Of a DNA stretch of 64,000 nucleotides, positions 8,118-17,056 are shown piece after piece. A program made the translations under genes and the position numbers. The stretch's first letter is position 1. Every line of letters starts with the position of its first letter. This stretch comes from CAIQPV01 sp963719855 (GTDB lineage: Bacteria; Pseudomonadota; Gammaproteobacteria; Burkholderiales; Gallionellaceae). The stretch is taken from NCBI GenBank assembly GCA_963719855.1, contig CAVRDK010000004.1, positions 62,001 to 126,000 of the forward strand, given 5' to 3'. The notes under the pieces were generated by a model. It was not told the origin of the DNA. It did no database searches and worked only from the letters and a program-made list of their open reading frames with translations.

Positions 8118-9008
8118 TTAATTTGCATACGCCATATTCGGCGAACGAGCCTGCCGCATCAATCGTTGCACCACGTCAGACAGGCTTCCGGCCCCCTCGT
8201 TTCCAGCGGCGGGCAGCAGCAACAAGTTGCGTCCCAAATCGCCGAATGCGCGCGCAGCCGGTGTAGTGGGGAATGCATCAACCACCGGACGGCACAACTG
8301 CGTCGCACGCTTGAGCTTTTCATCAAGCGGAATATAACCTAAATATTCTACCCGCACTTGCAAATGATGGCGCGCCACCTGCGCCACGTTACCGAAAACA
8401 ACCTGTGCTTCCTGCTCATCCCGCGCCTTATTGACCACAATCTCGAAGCTCTGCCGCCCATCCTGCATGGCCATGCGTTTTATCAGGGCATAGCTCTCGG
8501 TAATGGCAGAAGCGGTAGCGTTCAATACAACCAACAGCGGCTGGTCGGGGGCCAAACTGGCAGAAATATAACGTTCCTCAGTTGCCACAACATCTACCAG
8601 CACCACATCGATCCCTCTCGACGCTTCGGTCAGACATTCTAGCAAACGCTCGCGCTCCGGCGAAGATAATTGCGGTAAGGCCTGGATAGCACGCGCCACC
8701 GGCAGCACGCGCACGCCTTGTTGCGTATGCAGCATAATTTCGCGCAACGACTTGTCACGCCGCACGACATTCAGCAAATCATAGCGCGGTTTGAGCGCCA
8801 GCATGTTGGCCACATTGTCGTGCGACAAACACTCGTCCAGCACCAGCACATCCTTGCCAGCCTGCGCCAGTGCGCTAGCCAGATTCACCACCAAACTGGT
8901 CGCCCCCAACCCGGCGCGAGCACCCGCTACCGTAACCACTCGCGCGGAGGCTTGTACCAGCAAACGGCGCAGCCCTTCTGCCTGGTCGGTTATGCGTTCA
9001 GACAGCAT
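8118..9008 (-). CDS. flhG: FlhG-type MinD/ParA-like protein with degenerate Walker A
   Basis: A 296-aa MinD-like protein in the FlhG position. FlhG normally counts and places flagella by antagonising FlhF or the master regulator. The P-loop reads AGARAGLGATSLVVN (about residues 28-42). The deviant Walker A of MinD/FlhG has lysines at two places (KGGxGKT); both are replaced here by Ala. The later motif VDVVATEERY-like and NKARDEQEA are kept. ATP hydrolysis may therefore be lost or altered. The gene overlaps flhF by 11 bp and abuts fliA. Confidence 0.85.
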   Translation of the reverse strand: MLSERITDQAEGLRRLLVQASARVVTVAGARAGLGATSLVVNLASALAQAGKDVLVLDECLSHDNVANMLALKPRYDLLNVVRRDKSLREIMLHTQQGVRVLPVARAIQALPQLSSPERERLLECLTEASRGIDVVLVDVVATEERYISASLAPDQPLLVVLNATASAITESYALIKRMAMQDGRQSFEIVVNKARDEQEAQVVFGNVAQVARHHLQVRVEYLGYIPLDEKLKRATQLCRPVVDAFPTTPAARAFGDLGRNLLLLPAAGNEGAGSLSDVVQRLMRQARSPNMAYAN

Positions 9009-10311
9009 ACGCCTCCCGTGATGAGGATGCTACGCCCAGTCCGGCCATCAGCGCAGGAAACTCAAGTTCACGCAAGGTAAAAGGAGCAGCCTTGACTGCC
9101 GGTTTGAAGGTGCGATGCAACAGATATTCAAGATTCACTTCGTGCAAATCTTCCGGTACGCGCTGCCCGCTAGTGATGTAATGCAACGCCAGTTTGTGGC
9201 GAACTGCCACGTCCAGCACCGTACCCAGGCTCCCCGCCTCGTCCAGCTTGGTGGGAATGCAGCCTATCACTCCGACGCCATGGTACTTATGTACCACATC
9301 ATCCAACGTGTCACCACCGCTGGTGGCGTTGAGCAATAATAAGCGTTGCACCCCGGCGGCATTGAACATCTCGGTTTGTTCTGCCACGCGACTGTCGCGC
9401 TGTCCCAAACCCATGGTGTCAATTATCACCAGATGCTTGCGCTTTAGCGCCGACAAGGTGAGGCGTAAATCTTCGGTGTCGCGCACCGCATGCACTTCCA
9501 CGCCAAGTATCTTGCCGTAAATGCGCAACTGCTCATGCGCGCCGATACGATAACTGTCGGTAGTCAGCAACGCCACCTTGTCGGCTCCGTAACGTACCAC
9601 CGCACGTGCCGCCAGCTTGGCCGTAGTGGTTGTTTTGCCGACGCCGGTCGGGCCGATCAGCGCATATACCCCGCCGCGCACCACCACATCTTCTTCTTGT
9701 GTAGCAACACGCAGATTATTTCCCAACACTTGGCGCACCCAGGAAATATCGGCATCTGCGGGCATTTTTTCGAGCAATTGGCGCGACAGCGCCGGGCTAA
9801 ACCCTGCGTTCAGCAAGCTGCGCAACATCTCCGTACGTTGCGGGTCGCGATGCTGCATGTCCGACCACGACAAACAGGCGATCTGCTCCTGCATCATGTT
9901 GCGCATGGACTTGATCTCGCTAAGGATGCCCTGCTGTTCGGATATTATTGGTGTGGGTGTTGCCGCAGGTACAGACGATGTTATGTCTTCTGCAACGGCA
10001 TAAACAGCCGCTTGCCCCGCACTTTGGGGCTTAGCGGAATGGCTAGTAGTTCCATCAGTAATTTCACCAGTAGTCATATCAGGCTTTTCGGGTACCGATG
10101 CGCGCCGAACTGAAGCCGGGTGGGAAACTGGCAGGATCGGCACCTTCTTTGGCTCCGTCAATCTGGCAAGGTCAGCGCTGGCCAAAGCCGTAATTTCGAC
10201 CCCATCGTCCACCTTGCGGTTAGACAGAATGACGGCATCCGCACCCAATTCGTTGCGTACCATAAGCAGCGCATCACGTGATGTGGCTGCGATAAATTTC
10301 TTTGCGTTCAT
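8998..10311 (-). CDS. flhF: Flagellar biosynthesis SRP-type GTPase FlhF
   Basis: A 437-aa protein with the FlhF layout: a basic N-terminus (MNAKKFIAATSRDALLMVR), a variable linker, an N domain, and a C-terminal SRP GTPase domain. G motifs are G1 GPTGVGKT at 219-226, G3-like DTMGLGQRD at 298-306 and G4 TKLD at 353-356. FlhF sets the place of polar flagella. It heads the visible operon flhF-flhG-fliA-motC-motD. flhA, which often precedes flhF, is not next to it; the gene upstream belongs to a glycan operon. Confidence 0.95.
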   Translation of the reverse strand: MNAKKFIAATSRDALLMVRNELGADAVILSNRKVDDGVEITALASADLARLTEPKKVPILPVSHPASVRRASVPEKPDMTTGEITDGTTSHSAKPQSAGQAAVYAVAEDITSSVPAATPTPIISEQQGILSEIKSMRNMMQEQIACLSWSDMQHRDPQRTEMLRSLLNAGFSPALSRQLLEKMPADADISWVRQVLGNNLRVATQEEDVVVRGGVYALIGPTGVGKTTTTAKLAARAVVRYGADKVALLTTDSYRIGAHEQLRIYGKILGVEVHAVRDTEDLRLTLSALKRKHLVIIDTMGLGQRDSRVAEQTEMFNAAGVQRLLLLNATSGGDTLDDVVHKYHGVGVIGCIPTKLDEAGSLGTVLDVAVRHKLALHYITSGQRVPEDLHEVNLEYLLHRTFKPAVKAAPFTLRELEFPALMAGLGVASSSREAYAV

Positions 10312-10613
10312 GCTTCCCCCCCACCTTCAAAGTCATCCGGCAACCTGCCGGGATTTGGCTCTATCAGTTATGGATTATCAACATTTACCATCAAACTCTT
10401 CTGTCAATTAAAGGGGGATTTATCACGCTATTCAATTGCATTGCGAAATTCGCAGGCTGTTAACAAAAGGGGTTGAAGGTGAAAGCTGAGGTGTTGAGGG
10501 GTAAAAATCCATAATTCATCATGTGAAACATAAAGATAAGAAACTTTTCAGGTCGCACTGAATCTTTTGGTCGATTACTGCTGGTCGTGGCAGGTTTGGA
10601 GTGTAATACGCAC
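10312..10613. other. Gene-free gap between flhF and the glycan operon
   Basis: About 300 bases without a credible gene. It must hold the promoter of the flagellar operon (minus strand) and the end of the glycan operon. No sigma-28 site (TAAA-N15-GCCGATAA) and no sigma-54 site (TGGCAC-N5-TTGC) was found by eye, and no strong hairpin is seen. Confidence 0.5.
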
Positions 10614-11216
10614 TCAGCCTTGTTGCGGCCTCAACAAGATTTGCATGCCCTGCCGCACCAGCGCACTAATCGCATAGATAGCCAGCAAGGGGTCGAGCAG
10701 GTAATCCCATAGATTATTGGACTCATACCAGCCGATATCCCACGCAAGCACGGCCAACGCGATAGCGAGTGGGATCACCGGGAGTCGCTGGAAACAGGCT
10801 GCTAGCGCTAGCAGCAGCAAACCACCCATGAACCACGAATTACCGTACCCCAGCCGATAGGGATCAAAGAAGCCTATGCCCAAGGCCATTGGGTATAGTC
10901 CCAAGGCGGCGAGAGCAATCAGGATAAACAACGAGGTTTTGGCCTTGCTACCGGATGAAGGCCAGCCGAACAGCGGCCTTAAAATCCTCAGCGTCAGCAA
11001 CACCAGCGAAGTAATGCTCAAGTCGCCCATCCAGCCGCGCACGTAGGCCGCGAGCGGCAGTCCACCGAATGGGATTAACACCACTATGGCGATAGCGCAT
11101 ACCAGCAACGCAAAACGAGTCCTTTGCAGACGCGCCACACCAGGCAACATAACGACCATCGCAGTTATCGCGACGGTGCTGCTTGCCAAGCCTGTCATGT
11201 CGGTAAAATTAATCAT
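10614..11216 (-). CDS. Polytopic membrane protein of unknown function
   Basis: A 200-aa, very hydrophobic protein with about six predicted membrane helices (for example SSTVAITAMVVMLPGV, FALLVCAIAIVVLIPFGGL, SLFILIALAALGLYPMALG, LPVIPLAIALAVLAWDIGW). I do not recognise the family. The start is ATG 11216, giving an 8-bp overlap with the end of the sialidase-like gene; a frame extending to 11240 would overlap it further. It is the last gene of the GT9-GtrA-ArnT-like-sialidase-like operon, so it may take part in envelope glycan export or modification. Confidence 0.6.
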   Translation of the reverse strand: MINFTDMTGLASSTVAITAMVVMLPGVARLQRTRFALLVCAIAIVVLIPFGGLPLAAYVRGWMGDLSITSLVLLTLRILRPLFGWPSSGSKAKTSLFILIALAALGLYPMALGIGFFDPYRLGYGNSWFMGGLLLLALAACFQRLPVIPLAIALAVLAWDIGWYESNNLWDYLLDPLLAIYAISALVRQGMQILLRPQQG

Positions 11217-12495
11217 GGGCAGCGGGGTTAACAGGGACAATCTCTTTAATGCGCTGATCCAGCCAAGCCTGGGTAAACCATACGTGCTTGATGAAACTTC
11301 TGTTCCAGGTATAGACCAAGTGAAAATCTCCGCTTCGTGCCTGAATCAGGTAAGGGTAGGAGAACTCGAAGCGGCAATCGTTTCCTGTGCACATGGGGCC
11401 TTTAACAGATTCCACATATTCACCGACATCGGTTGCAACAATATGTTTAGCCAGGCCCGCTACCGTATTGAGGTAATGTGCCTCATCCAGTTTTTCATTC
11501 CGCTGGTCTTCGAGTTGATAAACGTTTTTCCAGGTGCTGCCACCATCTGCTGAGATCATCAGCGACAATGCATCGCGCCTCTGCTCCTGATTGTTCAGCA
11601 CCGCCAGGATACGTCCATCCGGCAAAATCACCGCCGAGAGAGCTGCATCAGGATTCGATAATGCCGACTTCACAGGCTCAGTCCAGTGCTGCCCGCCATC
11701 GCTGGTCGAAACGCTGATAACCTTGCGGTGGTCATCTCCAGTGTGGCGCATCAGTACCAGTGCCTCGCTCGCGTTCTTGGCTAGCAATACCGGCTGCAGG
11801 CCGTGATCCTTGCCTGCACTCAGGCGCTGTTTGTCGATCACCGCGCCATTCATGTCCAGATGCAAAATCTCGCCGAACTTATTGATGAATTCGTGATAAA
11901 CGGGAAGCCCCATTGTGCCGTCGCTGTAGAGAAACGGCGCACCCTTGACCAGAGTGCTGATATTCAGAAAAGGGGAGGTGATCAGTCGTCGCGCCGAACT
12001 CCATGTTTCGCCCTCATCAATCGAGGTCATCGTCGTAATCGAACTACCCGCCCAACCGCCCATCGACACGGTCACGTAATACAGCCACAACGTACCGTCA
12101 GCCGCGCGACCTGCCACAGGATTGCCCAGCTTGCTGATATAGCGCATCAAGGATTGCTCGGTGCCTTCGCGAGTGGCTACGGTTTGTTCAGCGCCCCATA
12201 TTCCGCTGGCAGGATTGAATACTGCGCTGTGTATCTCAACATCCTTCGCGCCTTCACGGCTGCCCGAGAACCAGAATGCACGGATGCACCCATCTTTCAG
12301 TTCGATTTCGGAAGCGGCGTGGGTTTGAATATGCAGCTTGGAAGAGGCAAAGCGGCTCTGGAAACGCACATCGCCTTTGTCTGCCAGAGCTTTAGAAGGA
12401 GGCTGAAAACCTGCGGCAGCATGATATTGGGGCGCCTTGAAAGCGCCGACGCCGAAAGCGATCAGGATAAAACCAAGCACCAGCAAGCGGTTCAT
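11209..12495 (-). CDS. Exo-sialidase-like BNR-repeat protein, exported
   Basis: A 428-aa protein starting with a signal anchor (MNRLLVLGFILIAFGVGAF). Three Asp-box motifs, SIDEGETW, STSDGGQHW and SADGGSTW, mark a six-bladed sialidase/BNR beta-propeller. Such proteins hydrolyse or bind acidic sugars such as sialic acid, but the family also holds enzymes with other substrates. The ATG overlaps the stop of the ArnT-like gene as TGATG, so translation is coupled; an alternative ATG lies three codons upstream at 12504. The context (GT9, GtrA, lipid-linked glycosyltransferase) suggests action on a cell-surface glycan in the periplasm. Confidence 0.75.
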   Translation of the reverse strand: MNRLLVLGFILIAFGVGAFKAPQYHAAAGFQPPSKALADKGDVRFQSRFASSKLHIQTHAASEIELKDGCIRAFWFSGSREGAKDVEIHSAVFNPASGIWGAEQTVATREGTEQSLMRYISKLGNPVAGRAADGTLWLYYVTVSMGGWAGSSITTMTSIDEGETWSSARRLITSPFLNISTLVKGAPFLYSDGTMGLPVYHEFINKFGEILHLDMNGAVIDKQRLSAGKDHGLQPVLLAKNASEALVLMRHTGDDHRKVISVSTSDGGQHWTEPVKSALSNPDAALSAVILPDGRILAVLNNQEQRRDALSLMISADGGSTWKNVYQLEDQRNEKLDEAHYLNTVAGLAKHIVATDVGEYVESVKGPMCTGNDCRFEFSYPYLIQARSGDFHLVYTWNRSFIKHVWFTQAWLDQRIKEIVPVNPAAHD

Positions 12496-14207
12496 CAACG
12501 GCATCCCTCTGCGGCTACCACAGTTGAATTCACCCCCGGAGCTTCAATCAACAACTCCTTGACGAACAAGTGCTGGAATACGTCTCCTTTGAGCATTTGT
12601 TTGAGTTCGCTTTCGCTTTGGCGGCTGCGAATGTCCAGGCGCTGACCAATTATTTTGCAATCCGCACAGCCCTCATCCTGCAACGGCACTTGCACCGCAA
12701 ACAGCTTATATTTTGCAGCCAGCCCGGCGGCGCTCAAAGCCAGGTCTTCGTGATAGCCATGAACCTGGGCATCCGGCAGGATAAAGCGATAGCCCTCTTC
12801 CTTCGCCCTGAAGTTGCAAGGCACCCACACGTTTTTGCCCTTGGCATATTGCTGAACGTCCGCGCTGTAGTTGCCGAAAGCGCCATCGAATGGGCGCAGG
12901 AAAGCGGCAAAGCAGAGCAGCACCAGCAGCGCCGTAACGTTGACGATGGCTGCGGTGAATTTAGGCACGAACAGCGCAGTCAATATCAGTGCCGCAGTGA
13001 GCGCCAGCAGTATCCAGTACGCCAGCCCATACAACTCCGCGTCAGCCATCTCTTGCTGTAAATGCACGGACAGAAAAGCAAAAAACGCCAGCACGCCACC
13101 CATCATGAGCAGGCTGACGACAAACACTTTGCGGCTGATGCGGTGCCAGTTGAGCGCGCACAGCACCGCCAGCCCCGGCATGGCTTCCAGCAGGTATCGC
13201 GCCGAACGCTGGCTGGGCAGACTGAATACAATGAACAACGCTGCCATCCATATCCACAGCATTTTTTCCGCGTCAATCAGCAGCACGCGCCGCCGGTGGG
13301 CGATGAAAAATACCGCTGCCACGGGAACAGCCAGCAGCCCCGCATTCATCGGATAGCCAATCACCAGCGCCCATACGCTGCTGCCGCCCCATAAAAATTC
13401 CAGCAAATAATTTCCGTGTGGATCAAATTTCCCGGCATTCTCGCCGACGATGAATTCGCGCCACACCGCCTGCGGATCAGGGTCAAACAGGAACCATAGC
13501 CCGAACAGCGCCAGCGCCAACGCCACCGTAATTACCACTTTCACCGCATCCTTGCGCAAGCAGTAAAGCCAGCGGTATTCGCGGTAATGCAGATACCACC
13601 AGACTAGGCACAGCCCTACCGGCGCAATTAACGCGAAGGACTTGTACAGCAGGCCGATGCCGACTTCGATACCCAACAACAGCGGCACCCGAAAACGCGA
13701 TTCAAAGGCGACATGCTTCCAATACAGCAAGGTGAAGAACGGCAGAAAAAACCAGAATACTTCCGCCGAATTGATCAGGAAGGGGCGCCCGTAGCGATAG
13801 GTGCTGAAGAAGGCGAGATAAGTCAGCAGCGCGATGAATCCAGTTTCCAACTTCCACGACAATTTCCAGCCCAGCAGAAAAGTCAGTCCAGCCGTGAGCA
13901 AGGTGTAAATCACGCTCGGATAGCGCAAGTTCCACAATGTCCAGTCATGCCCCCAGTGGGTGGAGACTATGCCTTGCCAGAACAACAGCGGCGGCTTGGT
14001 GTTGCGCATATTGTCCAGCTGCGATTGCAGCGGCAGCAGATGGCCGCTGTCCGCTGTCAGCCGCGTGATGTGCTCGTACGGATACTCATCGCCGTTCTTC
14101 GGAATGTGCTGGCTGTCGAGGCCGTAGAAATAGGTAAACACCGCAAGCAGCGTAGCCAGCACATACCATGCAAAACGCAAACGGGAGTCAGCGGGTTGCC
14201 TGAACAT
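12495..14207 (-). CDS. ArnT/PMT-like membrane glycosyltransferase (GT-C fold)
   Basis: A 570-aa protein with a short cytoplasmic start, then the first helix (FAWYVLATLLAVFTYFYGLDS), a periplasmic loop with GDEYPYE carrying the acidic residues typical of GT-C enzymes, and NTKPPLLFWQG, the KPPL motif of the GT83/PMT superfamily. About ten further helices and a soluble C-terminal domain of about 130 residues follow. These enzymes transfer a sugar from undecaprenyl phosphate to a lipid or protein acceptor in the periplasm. GtrA upstream is the expected partner that flips the lipid-linked sugar. The acceptor and sugar are not known. Confidence 0.85.
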   Translation of the reverse strand: MFRQPADSRLRFAWYVLATLLAVFTYFYGLDSQHIPKNGDEYPYEHITRLTADSGHLLPLQSQLDNMRNTKPPLLFWQGIVSTHWGHDWTLWNLRYPSVIYTLLTAGLTFLLGWKLSWKLETGFIALLTYLAFFSTYRYGRPFLINSAEVFWFFLPFFTLLYWKHVAFESRFRVPLLLGIEVGIGLLYKSFALIAPVGLCLVWWYLHYREYRWLYCLRKDAVKVVITVALALALFGLWFLFDPDPQAVWREFIVGENAGKFDPHGNYLLEFLWGGSSVWALVIGYPMNAGLLAVPVAAVFFIAHRRRVLLIDAEKMLWIWMAALFIVFSLPSQRSARYLLEAMPGLAVLCALNWHRISRKVFVVSLLMMGGVLAFFAFLSVHLQQEMADAELYGLAYWILLALTAALILTALFVPKFTAAIVNVTALLVLLCFAAFLRPFDGAFGNYSADVQQYAKGKNVWVPCNFRAKEEGYRFILPDAQVHGYHEDLALSAAGLAAKYKLFAVQVPLQDEGCADCKIIGQRLDIRSRQSESELKQMLKGDVFQHLFVKELLIEAPGVNSTVVAAEGCR

Positions 14208-14209
14208 GG

Positions 14210-14728
14210 CTATTCCTTGGCAGGCTTGGTCGGCTGCACAGGCGCAGCCTGATGGGAGGCATGACCCGCCGACAGCTTCAGCCGCCCGAATGTCCAGATG
14301 TCGTTCAGCACAAAATTAAGCACGCTGGTCACCGCGATGGCGGCCATGTTGGCGATCAGATAATAAATGTGCGGGGCCAGCAGGTTGGTAAAAATGGCTT
14401 GCAGCACAATACTGAGCCAACAGGCCAGCGTGTATTGGCCAAACTGGGCAAGGAATGAACTGTGGTGGTGGTGCTTGCGGTCTGCCCATGTCCACATCCG
14501 GTTCCAGATAAAATTATTCAGGGTAGCGAAAAAAATTGCCAGCCCAAGAGACAGATTAAGCTTTATCTCGGGCTGCTGAACAGCGTTAAAGATATGCTCC
14601 TGGGCGACATACAGCAAACCCATATTCACGGCCATTCCGGAGACACCCACCGTGCCGAATTTCAGGAAGCGCCGCGAAAATATCCTGCGCAACAGCGAAC
14701 CGACGGAGATTCGTATATTCAGCGTCAT
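14210..14728 (-). CDS. GtrA-family membrane protein
   Basis: A 172-aa protein with four membrane helices and the GtrA hallmark start FLKFGTVGVSGMAVNMGLLYV, then FFATLNNFIWNRMWTW and VTSVLNFVLNDIWTF. GtrA proteins are thought to flip undecaprenyl-phosphate-linked sugars for glycan decoration. The start is ATG 14728 (MTLNIRISV), 10 bp after the GT9 stop; a longer frame to 14779 would run into the GT9 gene. The C-terminal tail is hydrophilic and Pro/Ala/Lys rich. Confidence 0.85.
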   Translation of the reverse strand: MTLNIRISVGSLLRRIFSRRFLKFGTVGVSGMAVNMGLLYVAQEHIFNAVQQPEIKLNLSLGLAIFFATLNNFIWNRMWTWADRKHHHHSSFLAQFGQYTLACWLSIVLQAIFTNLLAPHIYYLIANMAAIAVTSVLNFVLNDIWTFGRLKLSAGHASHQAAPVQPTKPAKE

Positions 14729-14738
14729 GCGAGCTTGT

Positions 14739-15992
14739 TCATGCGAACTTGCCTGACGCACCGGCCTCAAGCAGTTCACGCGCTTTTGCCAGCACCCGTT
14801 CCGGGCTGATCTGCTTCAGGCATTGGTTGTCGCCATCGCAGGGAGAAGATCGGTGATTGTATGCAGTCAGGCACGGCGAACAGGACAGTGAGGAATAAAA
14901 ATAATGAGCATTGCTGCTGAGCGAACTGTACAAAGCGGGCGTTTCCGGGCCGAAAAAAATCAGCGAGGGAATCGGAGTAAGCGCCGCGAACTGTCCGGGG
15001 CCACCATCGTTGGTTATTAGCAAAGACGCATGATTGAAGATCGCCAGCAGATGCCGCACCGACTTGGTATATCCCGCCAGATTGACGCAATGATCGCTCT
15101 GGCAGTGCTCCACCACGGTCTGAGCCAGCGGCTTGTCGTCCTTGAGGCCAATCACTCCGACCGCATAACCGTCATCCAGCAGGCCATTGCATAGCTGAAG
15201 ATAATTTTCCAGCGGCCATGCACGAATCGGCAGAATGCCGCCGCTGGGATAGACGAGCACTAATTTCTTGCCCTTGATGGCGGGGAAATCAGCATACAAC
15301 TGTGCGGCAACCCGCTGCAACTCATCCTCCGAAAATGCCAGCATGGGAGGATTGTTCACCTCAGATGCAGATGCCTGTTTCGAGGTTGGCACGGTGTGGG
15401 ATTCAATCGCCGAGACCATGGTGAGGAGCTGCTGCGACAAGTGCCGGTAAGGGTTATATAACACCGGGCGGTTGATGTACGAGCCACGATACAGTCCCTC
15501 CTGGGTGTATGGATGGAAGCCGACCCGAACCGGCGCGCCGGACAAATACGAGAAGATGCTGCTCACGCGGGAAAACAACTCGCAGTCGATCACCACGTCA
15601 AATTTCAGCGCGCGCATTTTTTGTATGGCGTTAAGGCTATCCGTAGCGAATTCCATCAACGATCTGTCGTTGATAGTCAGCACATTTTCTTCCGGGATTA
15701 CCCCGAGCAAGTCGAGCACTTCGCGGTTTTTGCGGAACATCATGATATGCAACGATGCATCGGGATACTGCTGCTTCAGTCGCTCAAACATTGGATGGGC
15801 GAGAACCAGGCTGCCCATTTCCGAAAGCAGAATAATCAGAATCCGGCGCGGAGGGGAAGCCGGGGCGGTGACACCCAGGACATGGCGAAGGCGTTCAACC
15901 AGCGAGAGCAGCGCACAAATCGGCGCACCCGCAAGACGGTCAACCGCACGTTGGAATTTGATGTTCAATAGCGCTTCCGAAAATAAGACCAC
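14739..15992 (-). CDS. GT9-family glycosyltransferase (heptosyltransferase-like)
   Basis: A 417-aa protein. After a 45-residue N-terminal extension the GT9 fold starts with RRILIILLSEMGSLVLAHPMF, in place of the usual ...GD.....P.L. The nucleotide-binding half contains LVLVYPSGGILPIRAWP and LLITNDGGPGQFAAL (GP(G/A)..A motif) followed by FFGPETPALY. Such enzymes add heptose or related sugars to the lipopolysaccharide core, using ADP-heptose in the cytoplasm. Start is GTG 15992, as no suitable ATG lies in the N-terminal part. It is the first gene of a five-gene glycan operon. The exact sugar is unknown. Confidence 0.8.
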   Translation of the reverse strand: MVLFSEALLNIKFQRAVDRLAGAPICALLSLVERLRHVLGVTAPASPPRRILIILLSEMGSLVLAHPMFERLKQQYPDASLHIMMFRKNREVLDLLGVIPEENVLTINDRSLMEFATDSLNAIQKMRALKFDVVIDCELFSRVSSIFSYLSGAPVRVGFHPYTQEGLYRGSYINRPVLYNPYRHLSQQLLTMVSAIESHTVPTSKQASASEVNNPPMLAFSEDELQRVAAQLYADFPAIKGKKLVLVYPSGGILPIRAWPLENYLQLCNGLLDDGYAVGVIGLKDDKPLAQTVVEHCQSDHCVNLAGYTKSVRHLLAIFNHASLLITNDGGPGQFAALTPIPSLIFFGPETPALYSSLSSNAHYFYSSLSCSPCLTAYNHRSSPCDGDNQCLKQISPERVLAKARELLEAGASGKFA

Positions 15993-16091
15993 CGTTGGGC
16001 GTCGGCATTATCGGTCAAAGCCCAGTTTTCAACAAGTCGAGGTATCATGCCGGGGTTGCGGCAACCCCGCTTTCCTGCTTTTTTAGTTAAT

Positions 16092-16270
16092 ATGCCTCTG
16101 AATAATTCTCAGTATGAACGCCACCGGGCTGCTTCCCCCTTTGCCTCGCAGAGGTTCTTGCACCCTCTGGGTGTAAAAGGGGGACTGAGGGGGATTTTGC
16201 GCGTCTCAAATCCCCCCTCCCCCCCTTTGCCAAAGTGGGGACAACAGCGTCCTGAAAATAGTTCAGACGG
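16092..16270. repeat. Dispersed element B, copy 1
   Basis: A segment of about 180 bp starting ATGCCTCTGAAtAATTCTCAG, with the central block CTCGCAGAGGTTCTTGCACC and a hairpin formed by AAAGGGGGACTGAGGGGGATTT and the later AAATCCCCCCTCCCCCCCTTT. Copy 2 is at 20195-20377. Copy 1 has lost most of the right terminal repeat, which in copy 2 reads TTCAGAGGCAT, the complement of the left end. It lies directly upstream of the ydcF-like gene. Confidence 0.8.
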
Positions 16271-16281
16271 CCTGTTAGTTA

Positions 16282-17034
16282 ATGTCCTGGTTCTTCACCA
16301 ACCTGATCAGCGCATTTCTGCTCCCGCCGCTCAATCTGTTGCTGGTCGCGCTGGCCGGACTGCTCCTTAGCCGCTCACGTCCGAACCTATCCCGTGTCCT
16401 GCTCGTCGGCTCGCTCGCACTGCTATGGCTATGCGCCATCCCTTATGTTGCCGGTGGCGCACTACGTATGCTGGAAGGCAATACCAAGGCCGTTGATTCC
16501 ATAACCCAACCCGCTGACGCCATCGTTGTATTGGGCGGCGGCACTTATTTCAATGCACCGGAATATAGCGGGATAGACACCGTGGGCGATTCTTCATTGG
16601 TACGTTTGCGCTACGCCGCCAAACTGCAACGCGAAACCGGAAAACCCATCCTGGTCACGGGCGGCAAGCCGCTGGGCAACAACCTATCCGAGGCACAGCA
16701 AATGAAGGCCGTCCTGGAGAAAGAATTCAATGTTCCGGTGCAATGGACGGAAGACGCCTCCGACAACACACTGGAGAATGCACGCTACAGCTATCAACTG
16801 TTGCAGAAGGCCGGCATCAAACGCATCTATCTGGTCACCCATGCCTGGCACATGCCGCGCTCAGCCATGACATTTCAGGCAGCCGGATTCGAAGTCGTAC
16901 CCGCCCCTACCGCCTTCACCACCCGCTACCAGACCGACCTGCTCAGCTTCATACCTAACACCGAAAGCCTGAACGACAGCAGAATTTTCATGCACGAGCT
17001 TATCGGGTTGCTGTGGTATCGGTTAAAATCCTGA
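16282..17034 (+). CDS. YdcF/ElyC-family (DUF218) protein
   Basis: A 250-aa inner-membrane protein with two N-terminal helices (FFTNLISAFLLPPLNLLLVALAGLLL and LLVGSLALLWLCAIPY) and a periplasmic DUF218 domain: AIVVLGGGTYFNAP, ILVTGGKPLG, DNTLENARYSYQLL and VTHAWHMPRS. The length and two-helix layout match ElyC, which in E. coli supports envelope polymer (peptidoglycan/ECA) assembly. Start ATG 16282, with TTAGTTA just before and no strong ribosome-binding site. It stands alone between element B and the osmC-like gene, 22 bp away, with which it may be co-transcribed. Confidence 0.8.
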   Translation: MSWFFTNLISAFLLPPLNLLLVALAGLLLSRSRPNLSRVLLVGSLALLWLCAIPYVAGGALRMLEGNTKAVDSITQPADAIVVLGGGTYFNAPEYSGIDTVGDSSLVRLRYAAKLQRETGKPILVTGGKPLGNNLSEAQQMKAVLEKEFNVPVQWTEDASDNTLENARYSYQLLQKAGIKRIYLVTHAWHMPRSAMTFQAAGFEVVPAPTAFTTRYQTDLLSFIPNTESLNDSRIFMHELIGLLWYRLKS

Positions 17035-17056
17035 CATCAAATTAACGGGGCGCATC

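Noticed and set aside
16262..16271. TTCAGACGGC, the complement of the Neisseria DNA-uptake sequence core
   Set aside because: Only one copy was noticed, at the decayed right end of element B; Neisseriaceae genomes carry many per window.
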